Shown in pieces: positions 1-5,366 of a stretch of 7,221 nucleotides of DNA. A program made the position numbers and the translations under genes. Each line of letters starts with the position of its first letter. The first letter of the stretch is position 1. Source of the DNA: Pseudomonadota bacterium (GTDB lineage: Bacteria > Pseudomonadota > Alphaproteobacteria > Rhizobiales > Xanthobacteraceae); the NCBI GenBank assembly GCA_023431725.1, contig JAEYVN010000205.1, positions 1-7,221 of the forward strand, given 5' to 3'. Under the pieces are notes generated by a model. It was not told where the DNA came from. It searched no databases and saw only the letters and a program-made list of their open reading frames with translations.

Positions 1-1
1 C

Positions 2-988
2 GGCTATGCCCTGCTGCCGCTGGTCAATTCGCCGGATGGCGCCGACCGACTGACCGAACAGATCAAGGCCCTGCGCCGAGCCCTCGCCATCGAGATGGGC
101 TTCGTCATGCCGGCCGTGCGCATTCTCGACAACGTACAGAGCGACGCAAACACCTATGTCATCAAGATCAAGGAAGTCGAAGCTGGCTCCGGCAAGTTGT
201 GGCCAGCGCAATTCATGGTCATGGACCCCGCCGGCGGTCAGGTTAACGTGCCTGGCATCCACACAACCGAGCCGACGTTCGGGCTGCCTGCGACCTGGGT
301 GGATTCCGCGCACAAGGAAGACGCGGCGGTGAAGGGCTACACCGTTGTCGATGCGGCGACGGTGCTCTCAACTCACCTGACCGAATTGCTGAAGGCGAAT
401 GTCTCGGACCTCCTCTCCTATGCGGAGGTTTCCAAGCTGTTGAAGGAACTGCCGAAGGAACAGGGCGAACTGATCAAGGATATCGTGCCGGCGCAGATCT
501 CGATGTCCGGCGTCCAGCGCGTCCTGCAATTGCTGCTGGCCGAGCGCATCTCCATCCGCGATCTCTCGACCATCCTGGAAGGCATCGCCGACGCGCTCGC
601 CTATACCCGCAATCCGTCGCAGATCGTCGAACATGTTCGGGCGCGGCTGGCTCGTCAGATCTGTGCGCAGCACACCTCGCCGTCCGGCTATCTGCCGCTG
701 ATCGGACTGTCAGCAAAATGGGAGCAGGCATTCGCGGATTCGATCATCGGCCAGGGCGATGAAAAGACCCTGGCGATGCAGCCGTCGCGCCTGTCCGAAT
801 TCATCACGCTGGTTCGCGAGCGGTTTGAGGAAGCGGCCCGGATGGGTGAGAATCCGGTTCTGGTTACATCCGCCGGCATTCGTCCGTACGTCCGCGGCAT
901 TGTCGAACGCTTCCGCGCCCAGACCACCGTGATGTCGCAGTCGGAAATCCATCCGCGCGCCCGCCTGAAGACGGTCGGCAGCGTCTAG
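2..988 (+). CDS. flhA: Flagellar biosynthesis protein FlhA, C-terminal part (5' end outside window)
   Basis: FlhA is the integral-membrane export-gate protein of the flagellar type III secretion system; its cytoplasmic domain forms a nonameric ring that docks chaperone-substrate complexes. The reading frame is open from base 2, so the start and the N-terminal membrane segments (about eight in the family) lie upstream. The visible 328 residues correspond to the cytoplasmic domain, which is about 330 of roughly 690 residues in Salmonella FlhA. Family signatures seen by eye are GFVMPAVRILDN near visible residues 32-43, the PGIHTTEPTFGLPATWV stretch, GYTVVDAATVLSTHL, ERISIRDLSTILEGIADAL, and a C-terminal beta segment with VMSQSEIHPRARLKTVGSV, matching the family's LSxxEI-type ending. 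No transmembrane segment is present in the visible part, as expected. It ends at TAG 986-988. The downstream gene is convergent, so flhA is the last gene of its transcript here. There is no sign of frame damage. Confidence 0.96.
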   Translation, partial: GYALLPLVNSPDGADRLTEQIKALRRALAIEMGFVMPAVRILDNVQSDANTYVIKIKEVEAGSGKLWPAQFMVMDPAGGQVNVPGIHTTEPTFGLPATWVDSAHKEDAAVKGYTVVDAATVLSTHLTELLKANVSDLLSYAEVSKLLKELPKEQGELIKDIVPAQISMSGVQRVLQLLLAERISIRDLSTILEGIADALAYTRNPSQIVEHVRARLARQICAQHTSPSGYLPLIGLSAKWEQAFADSIIGQGDEKTLAMQPSRLSEFITLVRERFEEAARMGENPVLVTSAGIRPYVRGIVERFRAQTTVMSQSEIHPRARLKTVGSV

Positions 989-992
989 AGAA

Positions 993-1029
993 TTCTTCAA
1001 GCGAAGCGCTGAAAACGTCGCGTGAAGAA
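993..1029. terminator. Weak candidate bidirectional terminator between flhA and the facing gene
   Basis: An imperfect hairpin has arms TTCTTCA (993-999) and TGAAGAA (1023-1029), plus an inner GCG/CGC pairing (1001-1003 with 1019-1021) after an A-G mismatch. It sits in the 58-base gap between the convergent flhA stop and the isomerase stop. Neither strand has a run of four or more T after the stem, so it is a poor intrinsic terminator. It may only protect 3' ends, or be chance. Confidence 0.3.
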
Positions 1030-1046
1030 ACAGGCGCAAGCAAAGA

Positions 1047-1883
1047 TCAGCCGGCGGCGCGTCCCGTCGCGGCCAACTCCATAACCCCGCGGAGATAACC
1101 GATCTGACGCGCGGTGCAGGTCCGGCCGTCGGGTTCGAAGATGAAAGGCTCCACCGCCGCGTTGCGCGAATATTGAACCTCGCCGAGCGCCGCCATGATC
1201 GGCGCAAAGGCGAGATCACCCTCGCCGGGACCGCGCCGGTTCGGATCGTTGAAATGGATATGCGCAATCCGTCCGCCCGGCACATGCCTTCTGATCAGAT
1301 CGGGCACGCTCTGCGTTTCGCCGGCGGCGGCCGCCGCGCAGTCGATCATCGAGCACATGGCCGGACTGCCGATGGCGGCAGCCACATCGAGCGCCTCCGC
1401 AATCGTCTTGATGAAGACGTCTTCCTTCTTGGTCAGCGGCTCGATGCAATAGGCGATATTCGCGGCCTCGGCGTCGCGCGCGATCGCCGCAAAACTTTCC
1501 AGCCCGCGCTTGCCGCTATCGGCATCCTCGACCAGTCGCGCCATCGGCGAACCATGCACCATGACGTCGCCACCGAGATCTGCGGTCAACGCGATCAATC
1601 CTTTCAGGATGTCGATAGTCTTGCGCCGCCGGCCGTCATCGGCGGTGGTGATCGATGCATCTTTCAGACCCCAGAGCAGCGCATGTGAACCGGTGATCCG
1701 GATGCCGGCATCGGCTGCAATCTGACGAATGCGAGCGCGCTCGCTTGCCGGCAGACGCCACGGCTCCTCGCCAAGCGTGAAGGGCGCAATCTCGATCCCG
1801 TCATACCCTACCGCACGAGCGAAGGCGCATTGTTCGGCGAACGACATGGGGACAAGCGCTTCGTTGCAAAGGGAGATCAGCAT
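1047..1883 (-). CDS. Sugar phosphate isomerase/epimerase family protein (xylose isomerase-like TIM barrel)
   Basis: This is a 278-residue cytosolic TIM-barrel protein of the AP-endonuclease-2/xylose-isomerase-like family, whose members isomerise or epimerise sugars, sugar acids or keto sugars with a divalent metal. The fold is recognised from MLISLCNEALVPMSF at the N-terminus, YDGIEIAPFTL (27-37), HALLWGL (67-73), GGDVMVHGSP (104-113), YCIEPL (145-150), MIDCAA (179-184), IAHIHFNDPNRRGPGEGD (207-223) and VEPF (244-247). Expected metal ligands are visible: Glu148, Asp181, His210 and Glu245. Length is typical of the family. I chose ATG at 1881-1883 because the barrel's first strand begins there. 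A TTG start at 1902-1904 would add seven unrelated residues. No good Shine-Dalgarno sequence is seen for either start. The gene diverges from the Bug receptor gene, suggesting a shared regulatory region and perhaps joint uptake and catabolism of one compound. The exact substrate cannot be told from sequence. Confidence 0.88.
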   Translation of the reverse strand: MLISLCNEALVPMSFAEQCAFARAVGYDGIEIAPFTLGEEPWRLPASERARIRQIAADAGIRITGSHALLWGLKDASITTADDGRRRKTIDILKGLIALTADLGGDVMVHGSPMARLVEDADSGKRGLESFAAIARDAEAANIAYCIEPLTKKEDVFIKTIAEALDVAAAIGSPAMCSMIDCAAAAAGETQSVPDLIRRHVPGGRIAHIHFNDPNRRGPGEGDLAFAPIMAALGEVQYSRNAAVEPFIFEPDGRTCTARQIGYLRGVMELAATGRAAG

Positions 1884-1932
1884 GTGAAAAACCGGACCGG
1901 CCAAGTGTGAAAAATGGAATGACTAAAAGGTA

Positions 1933-1950
1933 CGCACCTCAGGAGATGCG
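1933..1950. promoter_or_regulatory. Dyad-symmetric candidate operator in the divergent intergenic region
   Basis: CGCACCTC (1933-1940) and GAGATGCG (1943-1950) form an 18-base dyad matching at 7 of 9 symmetric positions. It lies 50-67 bases upstream of the isomerase start and about 150 bases upstream of the Bug gene start. That is a plausible place for a transcription factor controlling the divergent pair. No regulator gene is next to it, and a match this short could be chance. Confidence 0.25.
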
Positions 1951-2031
1951 CTTTCCGTTATCGCGTCGAACCGGCATTGGCAAACGGTGTGACGTTTTTG
2001 TCTGCAACATCGTCGCACCGCACAAGATCGC

Positions 2032-2059
2032 TTGACCAACCGCCCGGTATCCGTTTTCT
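2032..2059 (+). promoter_or_regulatory. Candidate sigma-70-type promoter of the Bug receptor gene
   Basis: TTGACC (2032-2037) is followed after 16 bases by TTTTCT (2054-2059), leaving a 5' leader of about 30 bases before the ATG at 2099. The -35 box is close to consensus and the -10 box is weak. The position fits a gene with a strong, well-placed ribosome binding site. Confidence 0.38.
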
Positions 2060-2098
2060 AGCGGCAACAAAAACACAAAGTCGGTCTGGGAGGACTTG

Positions 2099-3097
2099 AT
2101 GCCAAACTCACGCACTTATTCCGCCTCGCGTTCACTCGTTGCAGCATTAACCCTTGCGGCTGTCGCGATCGGCGTCGAAGCACGCACGGCCACCGCTCAG
2201 GAATGGCCGACACGCAGTGTTCGCATTGTCGTACCGAATGGTCCCGGCGGCGGCACCGACATCGTCTCGCGCATTCTCGGACAGGCGCTTCAGGAAAAAT
2301 TCGGCCAGGCTTTCGTGGTCGAGAACAAGCCCGGTGCCGGCACGACCCTTGGCGCCGATACGGTGGCAAAGGCGCCGGCCGACGGCTACACCTTGCTGAT
2401 GATGAGCAATGCGCATGCCGTTTCCGGCGCAGGCCATCCCAACCTGAAATACAAGCCGGTCGATGATTTCCAGATGGTGTCGATGGTCGGCACCGTTCCG
2501 CTGATCCTTGTCACATCGCCGAACTATGCTCCGAAGTCGGTGAAGGAGATCATCGCGGATTCGAAATCCAATCCCGGAAAATACAATTTCGCCAGTGTCG
2601 GCGCCGGCACCTCGCAGCATTTTGCCGGCGAGCTGTTCCGCGTGCTGGCCGATGTCGACATCAAGCACGTGCCTTATCGCACGTCGCCGGCAGCCATCAC
2701 CGGGTTGATTCAGGATGAAGTCCAGATGACCTTCGAGCTTGTGCCGGCCGTGCAAAGCCAGATTGCCGCCGGCAAGCTGCGCGCGGTCGCCGTCACCTCG
2801 CCCGAGCGTTTCGCCGCCATGCCGGACACGCCGACCATCATGGAAGCCGGCCTGCCCTACAATGTGACGAGCTGGTACGGCCTCGCCTTCCCGGCCGGCA
2901 CACCGAAGCCGATCGTGGACAAGCTGAATGCCGCCGTTACGGAAATCCTCGCGCGGCCCGAGATCATCGCGCAGATCAACAAGACCGGCATCGCTCCGAA
3001 GAGCTCTTCTCCGGATGCATTGCAGAAGCACGTGTCTTCGGAAATCACCAAATGGAAAGACCTGATCAAGAAGGCCGGCATCGAAAAGCTTCAATAA
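2099..3097 (+). CDS. Bug family (TctC-like) tripartite tricarboxylate transporter substrate-binding protein
   Basis: This is a periplasmic solute receptor of 332 residues. Bug proteins capture small carboxylates or related molecules for TctAB-type secondary transporters, or act as sensors. Residues 12-33 form a hydrophobic signal peptide with an ATA signal-peptidase site; cleavage after Ala33 gives a mature protein beginning QEWPTRSVRIVVP. There is no lipobox cysteine. Family landmarks are NGPGGGTDIVSRILGQAL (47-64), VVENKPGAGTTLGADTVAKA (73-92), the ADGYTLLM motif (94-101) and a C-terminal AAVTEILARPEI helix. The ATG at 2099 is preferred over the TTG immediately before it (2096) because GGGAGGA (2088-2094) is ideally spaced for the ATG. 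The gene is divergent from the isomerase and followed by a strong terminator. No TctA or TctB genes lie in the window, so it is an orphan receptor here, which is common where Bug genes have multiplied. Ligand unknown. Confidence 0.94.
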   Translation: MPNSRTYSASRSLVAALTLAAVAIGVEARTATAQEWPTRSVRIVVPNGPGGGTDIVSRILGQALQEKFGQAFVVENKPGAGTTLGADTVAKAPADGYTLLMMSNAHAVSGAGHPNLKYKPVDDFQMVSMVGTVPLILVTSPNYAPKSVKEIIADSKSNPGKYNFASVGAGTSQHFAGELFRVLADVDIKHVPYRTSPAAITGLIQDEVQMTFELVPAVQSQIAAGKLRAVAVTSPERFAAMPDTPTIMEAGLPYNVTSWYGLAFPAGTPKPIVDKLNAAVTEILARPEIIAQINKTGIAPKSSSPDALQKHVSSEITKWKDLIKKAGIEKLQ

Positions 3098-3133
3098 CCC
3101 GATGCGTTGAGCCGCAAGTAACCGACAGCTGAC

Positions 3134-3174
3134 GGATCGCGCTTTCGAACGAAGGCGCGATCCGGTCTTTTCAA
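3134..3174 (+). terminator. Strong intrinsic terminator after the Bug gene
   Basis: GGATCGCGC (3134-3142) pairs perfectly with GCGCGATCC (3155-3163). The stem continues inward through U-G, U-A, U-A and C-G to a GAAC tetraloop (3147-3150), giving a 13-bp hairpin. It is followed by GGTCTTTTC, a short T-tract at 3167-3173. It starts 36 bases after the Bug stop codon. Confidence 0.85.
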
Positions 3175-3201
3175 AACAACGTCCCTTGAAAGATCCGTTC
3201 G

Positions 3202-4338
3202 ATGATCCTGCTTTCCCCGGGTGGAGACAACGCTCGACAATCAGCCGAGAGCGACAACACACTGGCGATCGCGACCACCGATGGCGTGTTCATCCTGCGG
3301 CGGGAAGACGATGGCGATTGGCGCGTGCTGAATCATGCGCTGGCCGGCTGCTTCGTCAGCGCATTGACGGCCATCGGCGACGACCTCTTTGCCGCAACGC
3401 ACGGCATCGGCATGGCGCGCAGCCGCGACGGCGGACAATCCTGGCAGTGGATCAATAACGGCATCACGCAGTACGACTTCTGGTCCGCGCGCGCCGGACA
3501 GCTCGACGGCCGCGACGTGATCTTCGCCGGCACCATGCCGGCGCATCTTTTTGTCAGCTTCGACCGCGGCGACAGCTGGGCCGAGTGCGCCGGCCTGCGG
3601 TCAGTTCCCAGTGCCGCCCAATGGTGCTTCCCGCCGCCACCCCGCCTCGGTCACGTGAAGGATATCGTAATTGCCGACAACCGCCTCTTCGTCGGCATCG
3701 AGATCGGCGCCTTGCTGGTCTCGGATGATGGCGGCAAGACCTTCACCGATCTGCAGGTCGATCCCGACCCGGCCGAATCCGACGTGCATCGTATCCTGAT
3801 CCACCCCAAGAAGCCCGACCGCATCCTCGTCTCGAACGGTCTGGTGGGCATGATGCGCAGCGAGGACCGCGGCGCGACCTGGCTCAAGGACCCGATGCCG
3901 CCGGAAATGAATTATCCGGACGCCTTCGTCGTCCACCCCGACGATCCGGACCTCCTGTTCGTTTCGGCCGCCGTCGGTTGGCCGCCGCACTGGTACAAGC
4001 TGCGGCGCGCCCGCGGGAAAATTGCCCGCAGTCGCGATGGCGGCCAGACCTGGACCCGCCTGCTTGGCGGGTTGCCGGACGGGCAGCGCGCTCTGTTCGG
4101 GGCGATGACAATAGCAACCCGGGATCACGACTTTGCGATCTACGCCGCGGACACCGACGGCCAGGTCTTCGAAAGCACCGATGGTGGCGACCACTGGCAG
4201 ATGATCGCCGAGCTGGCCCCGGTATCAAAAGGCGACTTCTACCGGGCCATGGCCAAGGGCCGTCCGCCGATCGCCAATCTCGACGACATGGCCTTCAACA
4301 GGAACGCCACGCAACGGATCGCCACGACGAAGGTCTAG
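3202..4338 (+). CDS. Asp-box (BNR) beta-propeller protein, sialidase/VPS10-like fold, cytoplasmic
   Basis: A 378-residue protein carries six Asp-box repeats of the S-x-D-x-G-x-[ST]-W type: SRDGGQSW (74-81), SFDRGDSW (119-126), SDDGGKTF (174-181), SEDRGATW (220-227), SRDGGQTW (277-284) and STDGGDHW (325-332). Each sits at a beta-hairpin turn of a propeller blade, so a six- or seven-bladed propeller is expected. Such proteins are often auto-annotated as exo-alpha-sialidase or glycosyl hydrolase. I see neither the FRIP arginine motif nor an obvious catalytic Tyr/Glu pair, so sialidase activity is not supported. No signal peptide or membrane segment is visible, which suggests a cytosolic protein. 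The start is the ATG at 3202; only a weak purine stretch (GAAAGA, 3187-3192) precedes it. It follows the Bug gene on the same strand beyond a terminator, so it needs readthrough or its own promoter. Actual function is unknown. Confidence 0.86.
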   Translation: MILLSPGGDNARQSAESDNTLAIATTDGVFILRREDDGDWRVLNHALAGCFVSALTAIGDDLFAATHGIGMARSRDGGQSWQWINNGITQYDFWSARAGQLDGRDVIFAGTMPAHLFVSFDRGDSWAECAGLRSVPSAAQWCFPPPPRLGHVKDIVIADNRLFVGIEIGALLVSDDGGKTFTDLQVDPDPAESDVHRILIHPKKPDRILVSNGLVGMMRSEDRGATWLKDPMPPEMNYPDAFVVHPDDPDLLFVSAAVGWPPHWYKLRRARGKIARSRDGGQTWTRLLGGLPDGQRALFGAMTIATRDHDFAIYAADTDGQVFESTDGGDHWQMIAELAPVSKGDFYRAMAKGRPPIANLDDMAFNRNATQRIATTKV

Positions 4339-4590
4339 AGGTCCCGCTTCAAGCCCGCTGGCTGCTGCTTTTTCAAAGGAAATCGGTGCTTTGCCGCGCG
4401 GGCGGCTGACCGGTCAGCGCCCGCACCCAGAGCATTCGTGCCCGGTCGCGCTGAAAAACGGCAGAAATTTAAATATTTCAGCAATCCCGGAACAGCGGAT
4501 TAATGGCTGCCGGGTTATCCCTGTACGTGAGGCAGCGACGCTACAGTCACGCGCTTTCACATTCTTTCAAGGAGATGTGAAGGCCCCTGT
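4339..4590. other. Non-coding stretch with several hairpins, no convincing gene
   Basis: Between the beta-propeller stop and the EcfG-type promoter I see no credible coding region. Inverted repeats are present: AGCC/GGCT (4352-4363) near a T-run at 4369-4373, which may be a weak terminator; a GC-rich hairpin at 4398-4424 (GCGGGC-G-GCTGAC pairing with GTCAGC-GCCCGC around CG) without a T-tract; GCTGCC/GGCAGC (4506-4511 and 4531-4536); and a 9-bp stem 4554-4562/4575-4583 whose loop contains AAGGAG. The short AT-rich run around 4467-4478 might be a promoter element, but no paired box is clear. Confidence 0.5.
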
Positions 4591-4615
4591 GGAACGCAGG
4601 AAGACTTCCTACGTT
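4591..4615 (+). promoter_or_regulatory. EcfG-type (general stress response sigma) promoter, GGAAC-N16-CGTT
   Basis: GGAAC (4591-4595) and CGTT (4612-4615) are separated by exactly 16 bases. This is a perfect match to the published consensus of the alphaproteobacterial extracytoplasmic sigma factor EcfG, controlled by PhyR-NepR. It points toward the small membrane protein gene, with an expected transcript start near 4621-4624 and a leader of about 120 bases. The boxes also form part of a hairpin-capable repeat (GAACG/CGTTC plus AGGAA/TTCCT), which is probably incidental. The match is read directly; the regulation is inferred. Confidence 0.72.
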
Positions 4616-4684
4616 CTCATTGCGTCAATCGGAATGCAGGCCTGACGCCACGGGACATTGTTCCGCGACGAAAGACTGCATCCG

Positions 4685-4716
4685 GGGAGCTGGTGAACCT
4701 GGCTGCGCTGGCTCCC
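4685..4716 (+). other. Hairpin in the leader of the small membrane protein mRNA
   Basis: GGGAGC (4685-4690) pairs with GCTCCC (4711-4716), enclosing a 20-base region that can form a smaller GGT/ACC stem. It lies 19 bases upstream of the AGGGA ribosome binding site of the 4746 gene. It could influence mRNA stability or translation. No riboswitch class is recognised. Confidence 0.35.
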
Positions 4717-4745
4717 GACTAAAGAGAAGATTGCAGGGACGAGTC

Positions 4746-4964
4746 ATGAATAACTTTTCACTGACGAGCGCCGATAGCGCAACCCATATCAAGGTGGTGG
4801 CGGTCTCGTTATTTGCCGCGATCCTGGTGGTTGGCGTTGGCATCCTTGCAAAGCCAAATTTCACTGACGGGACTGTGACGGCTTCCAAGTATGAAGCTTC
4901 CGGACCCGTGATCCGTGCCGGCAAGCCGACCGCGACGGCTTCCGACGAGAGGATCATCCGCTAG
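4746..4964 (+). CDS. Small single-span membrane protein, hypothetical, probable stress-regulon member
   Basis: This 72-residue protein has a short polar N-terminus (MNNFSLTSADSATHIK), one hydrophobic helix at about residues 17-35 (VVAVSLFAAILVVGVGILA), and a polar tail rich in Thr, Ser and Lys ending DERIIR. The topology is either an N-in signal anchor or an uncleaved signal; the tail would lie in the periplasm. AGGGA (4735-4739) is six bases before the ATG, which supports the start. I recall similar small proteins as recurrent, multi-copy hypothetical families in Bradyrhizobium-like genomes, but I know of no assigned function. It stands alone as a transcription unit, between an EcfG-type promoter about 130 bases upstream and a strong terminator 48 bases downstream. 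That suggests production during general stress or stationary phase. Confidence 0.82.
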   Translation: MNNFSLTSADSATHIKVVAVSLFAAILVVGVGILAKPNFTDGTVTASKYEASGPVIRAGKPTATASDERIIR

Positions 4965-4972
4965 TTTTGCTG

Positions 4973-5006
4973 ACGTTGAACCTCCCTTCCCCCCAGGGAT
5001 CAACGT
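4973..5006 (+). other. Inverted repeat just downstream of the small gene, ahead of the main terminator
   Basis: ACGTTGA (4973-4979) pairs with TCAACGT (5000-5006), and inside it TCCCT (4983-4987) pairs with AGGGA (4995-4999), leaving a three-base bulge and a pyrimidine loop. No T-tract follows. It lies directly before the terminator at 5012, so the transcript would end in two tandem hairpins. The first may protect the 3' end. Confidence 0.4.
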
Positions 5007-5011
5007 TGAGT

Positions 5012-5048
5012 GTTGCGCGCCCTCCCCCCAAGGGCGCGCAACTTTTTT
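5012..5048 (+). terminator. Strong intrinsic terminator of the small membrane protein gene
   Basis: GTTGCGCGCCCT (5012-5023) and AGGGCGCGCAAC (5031-5042) form a perfect 12-bp stem with a seven-base CCCCCCA loop. Six T residues (5043-5048) follow immediately. It separates the small gene from the rnk leader, so rnk must have its own promoter. Confidence 0.93.
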
Positions 5049-5134
5049 ATGGGGTGCCTTATCTCCCCTGCCCCTCTATCCGACCCGCAAAAGCCGCAGA
5101 ATTTGCCACCCAGAGAGGCAGGCGGGACGGCACA

Positions 5135-5162
5135 TTGACAATTCCGGCGCAGCCCTTAGCTT
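5135..5162 (+). promoter_or_regulatory. Candidate sigma-70 promoter of the rnk leader
   Basis: A consensus TTGACA (5135-5140) is followed after 16 bases by TAGCTT (5157-5162), which shares three of six positions with TATAAT. Seven bases of discriminator would put the start at A5170, the first base of the leader ORF ATG. The -35 box is convincing and the -10 box only fair. It lies beyond the terminator at 5048, and no better promoter is seen for rnk. Confidence 0.55.
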
Positions 5163-5169
5163 TGCCTTC

Positions 5170-5232
5170 ATGATGAACGCGCACCACCATCGGTTCCTGC
5201 TTCGCGCTGGCCGCCTGCACGCAGGCTGCTAA
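5170..5232 (+). CDS. Candidate leader peptide with three consecutive His codons (possibly leaderless uORF)
   Basis: A 20-codon reading frame, MMNAHHHRFLLRAGRLHAGC, begins at ATG 5170 and ends at TAA 5230-5232. Codons 5-7 are CAC CAC CAT. No Shine-Dalgarno sequence precedes it, but the predicted transcript start falls on its first base, so it could be translated leaderlessly. The S. meliloti trpL leader peptide is translated that way. Hairpin-forming sequence begins one base after the stop. The peptide is rich in His (4 of 20), Arg and Leu and has no membrane character. This is inferred from architecture only, and chance cannot be excluded for so short a frame. Confidence 0.42.
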   Translation: MMNAHHHRFLLRAGRLHAGC

Positions 5233-5268
5233 CCCGGACGGCTGCGCTCTGTCAGCCTCCGGGCTGAC
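5213..5268 (+). promoter_or_regulatory. Mutually exclusive hairpins, attenuator-like leader upstream of rnk
   Basis: Three alternative structures share bases. GCCTGC/GCAGGC (5213-5226) is a small hairpin inside the leader ORF. CCCGGA-C-GGCTG (5233-5244) pairs with CAGCC-TCCGGG (5253-5263) as an 11-bp stem with one bulged C. GTCAGCC/GGCTGAC (5251-5257 and 5262-5268) is a 7-bp stem closed by a UCCG tetraloop of the stable C(UNCG)G type. The last two cannot coexist. A ribosome finishing the leader ORF would cover the 5233 arm and favour the third hairpin; a ribosome stalled at the His codons would leave the second free to form. No T-tract follows the third hairpin, so simple intrinsic termination is not supported. 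Confidence 0.45.
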
Positions 5269-5310
5269 GTTCCACTTCCTCACCATTCCAAGATCAAAAT
5301 CACGCATGGA

Positions 5311-5354
5311 TCGCGTTGCGCCGTGCGTAACGGAATACAAATCTCGCAACGCGA
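5311..5354 (+). repeat. Perfect 10-bp inverted repeat abutting the rnk ribosome binding site
   Basis: TCGCGTTGCG (5311-5320) and CGCAACGCGA (5345-5354) are exact reverse complements, 24 bases apart. Inside, CCGT/ACGG (5321-5324 and 5330-5333) can also pair. The last base of the right arm is the first base of the AAGGA ribosome binding site (5354-5358). As RNA, it would place a stable stem against the rnk initiation region. As DNA, it could be an operator. The repeat is read directly; its role is unknown. Confidence 0.6.
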
Positions 5355-5366
5355 AGGATCATCACC

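Noticed and set aside
710..1285. Minus-strand open frame overlapping the flhA end and the isomerase 3' end
   Set aside because: It overlaps two well-supported genes and its translation is low-complexity Arg/Ala-rich without recognisable motifs.
2147..3262. Long 371-codon open frame on the minus strand opposite the Bug gene
   Set aside because: It mirrors the codon pattern of the GC-rich Bug gene, its translation is Arg/His/Gly-rich with no family features, and it runs through the strong terminator at 3134-3174.
4398..4424. GC-rich hairpin after the propeller gene as an intrinsic terminator
   Set aside because: The stem is strong but has a two-base perfect centre, a bulge, and no T-tract on either side, so I list it only as a hairpin.
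4489..4516. Second possible EcfG promoter (GGAAC at 4489 with GGTT at 4513)
   Set aside because: The spacing is 19 bases and the -10 box does not match CGTT, whereas the site at 4591-4615 is perfect.
4391..4645. 84-codon open frame between the propeller gene and the small membrane protein
   Set aside because: It has no ribosome binding site, no recognisable protein features, and crosses several hairpins and the EcfG promoter.
5316..5341. Proximal rnk promoter using TTGCGC and TACAAA
   Set aside because: The spacer is only 14 bases and both boxes overlap the inverted repeat; it is not supported, although a proximal promoter cannot be excluded.
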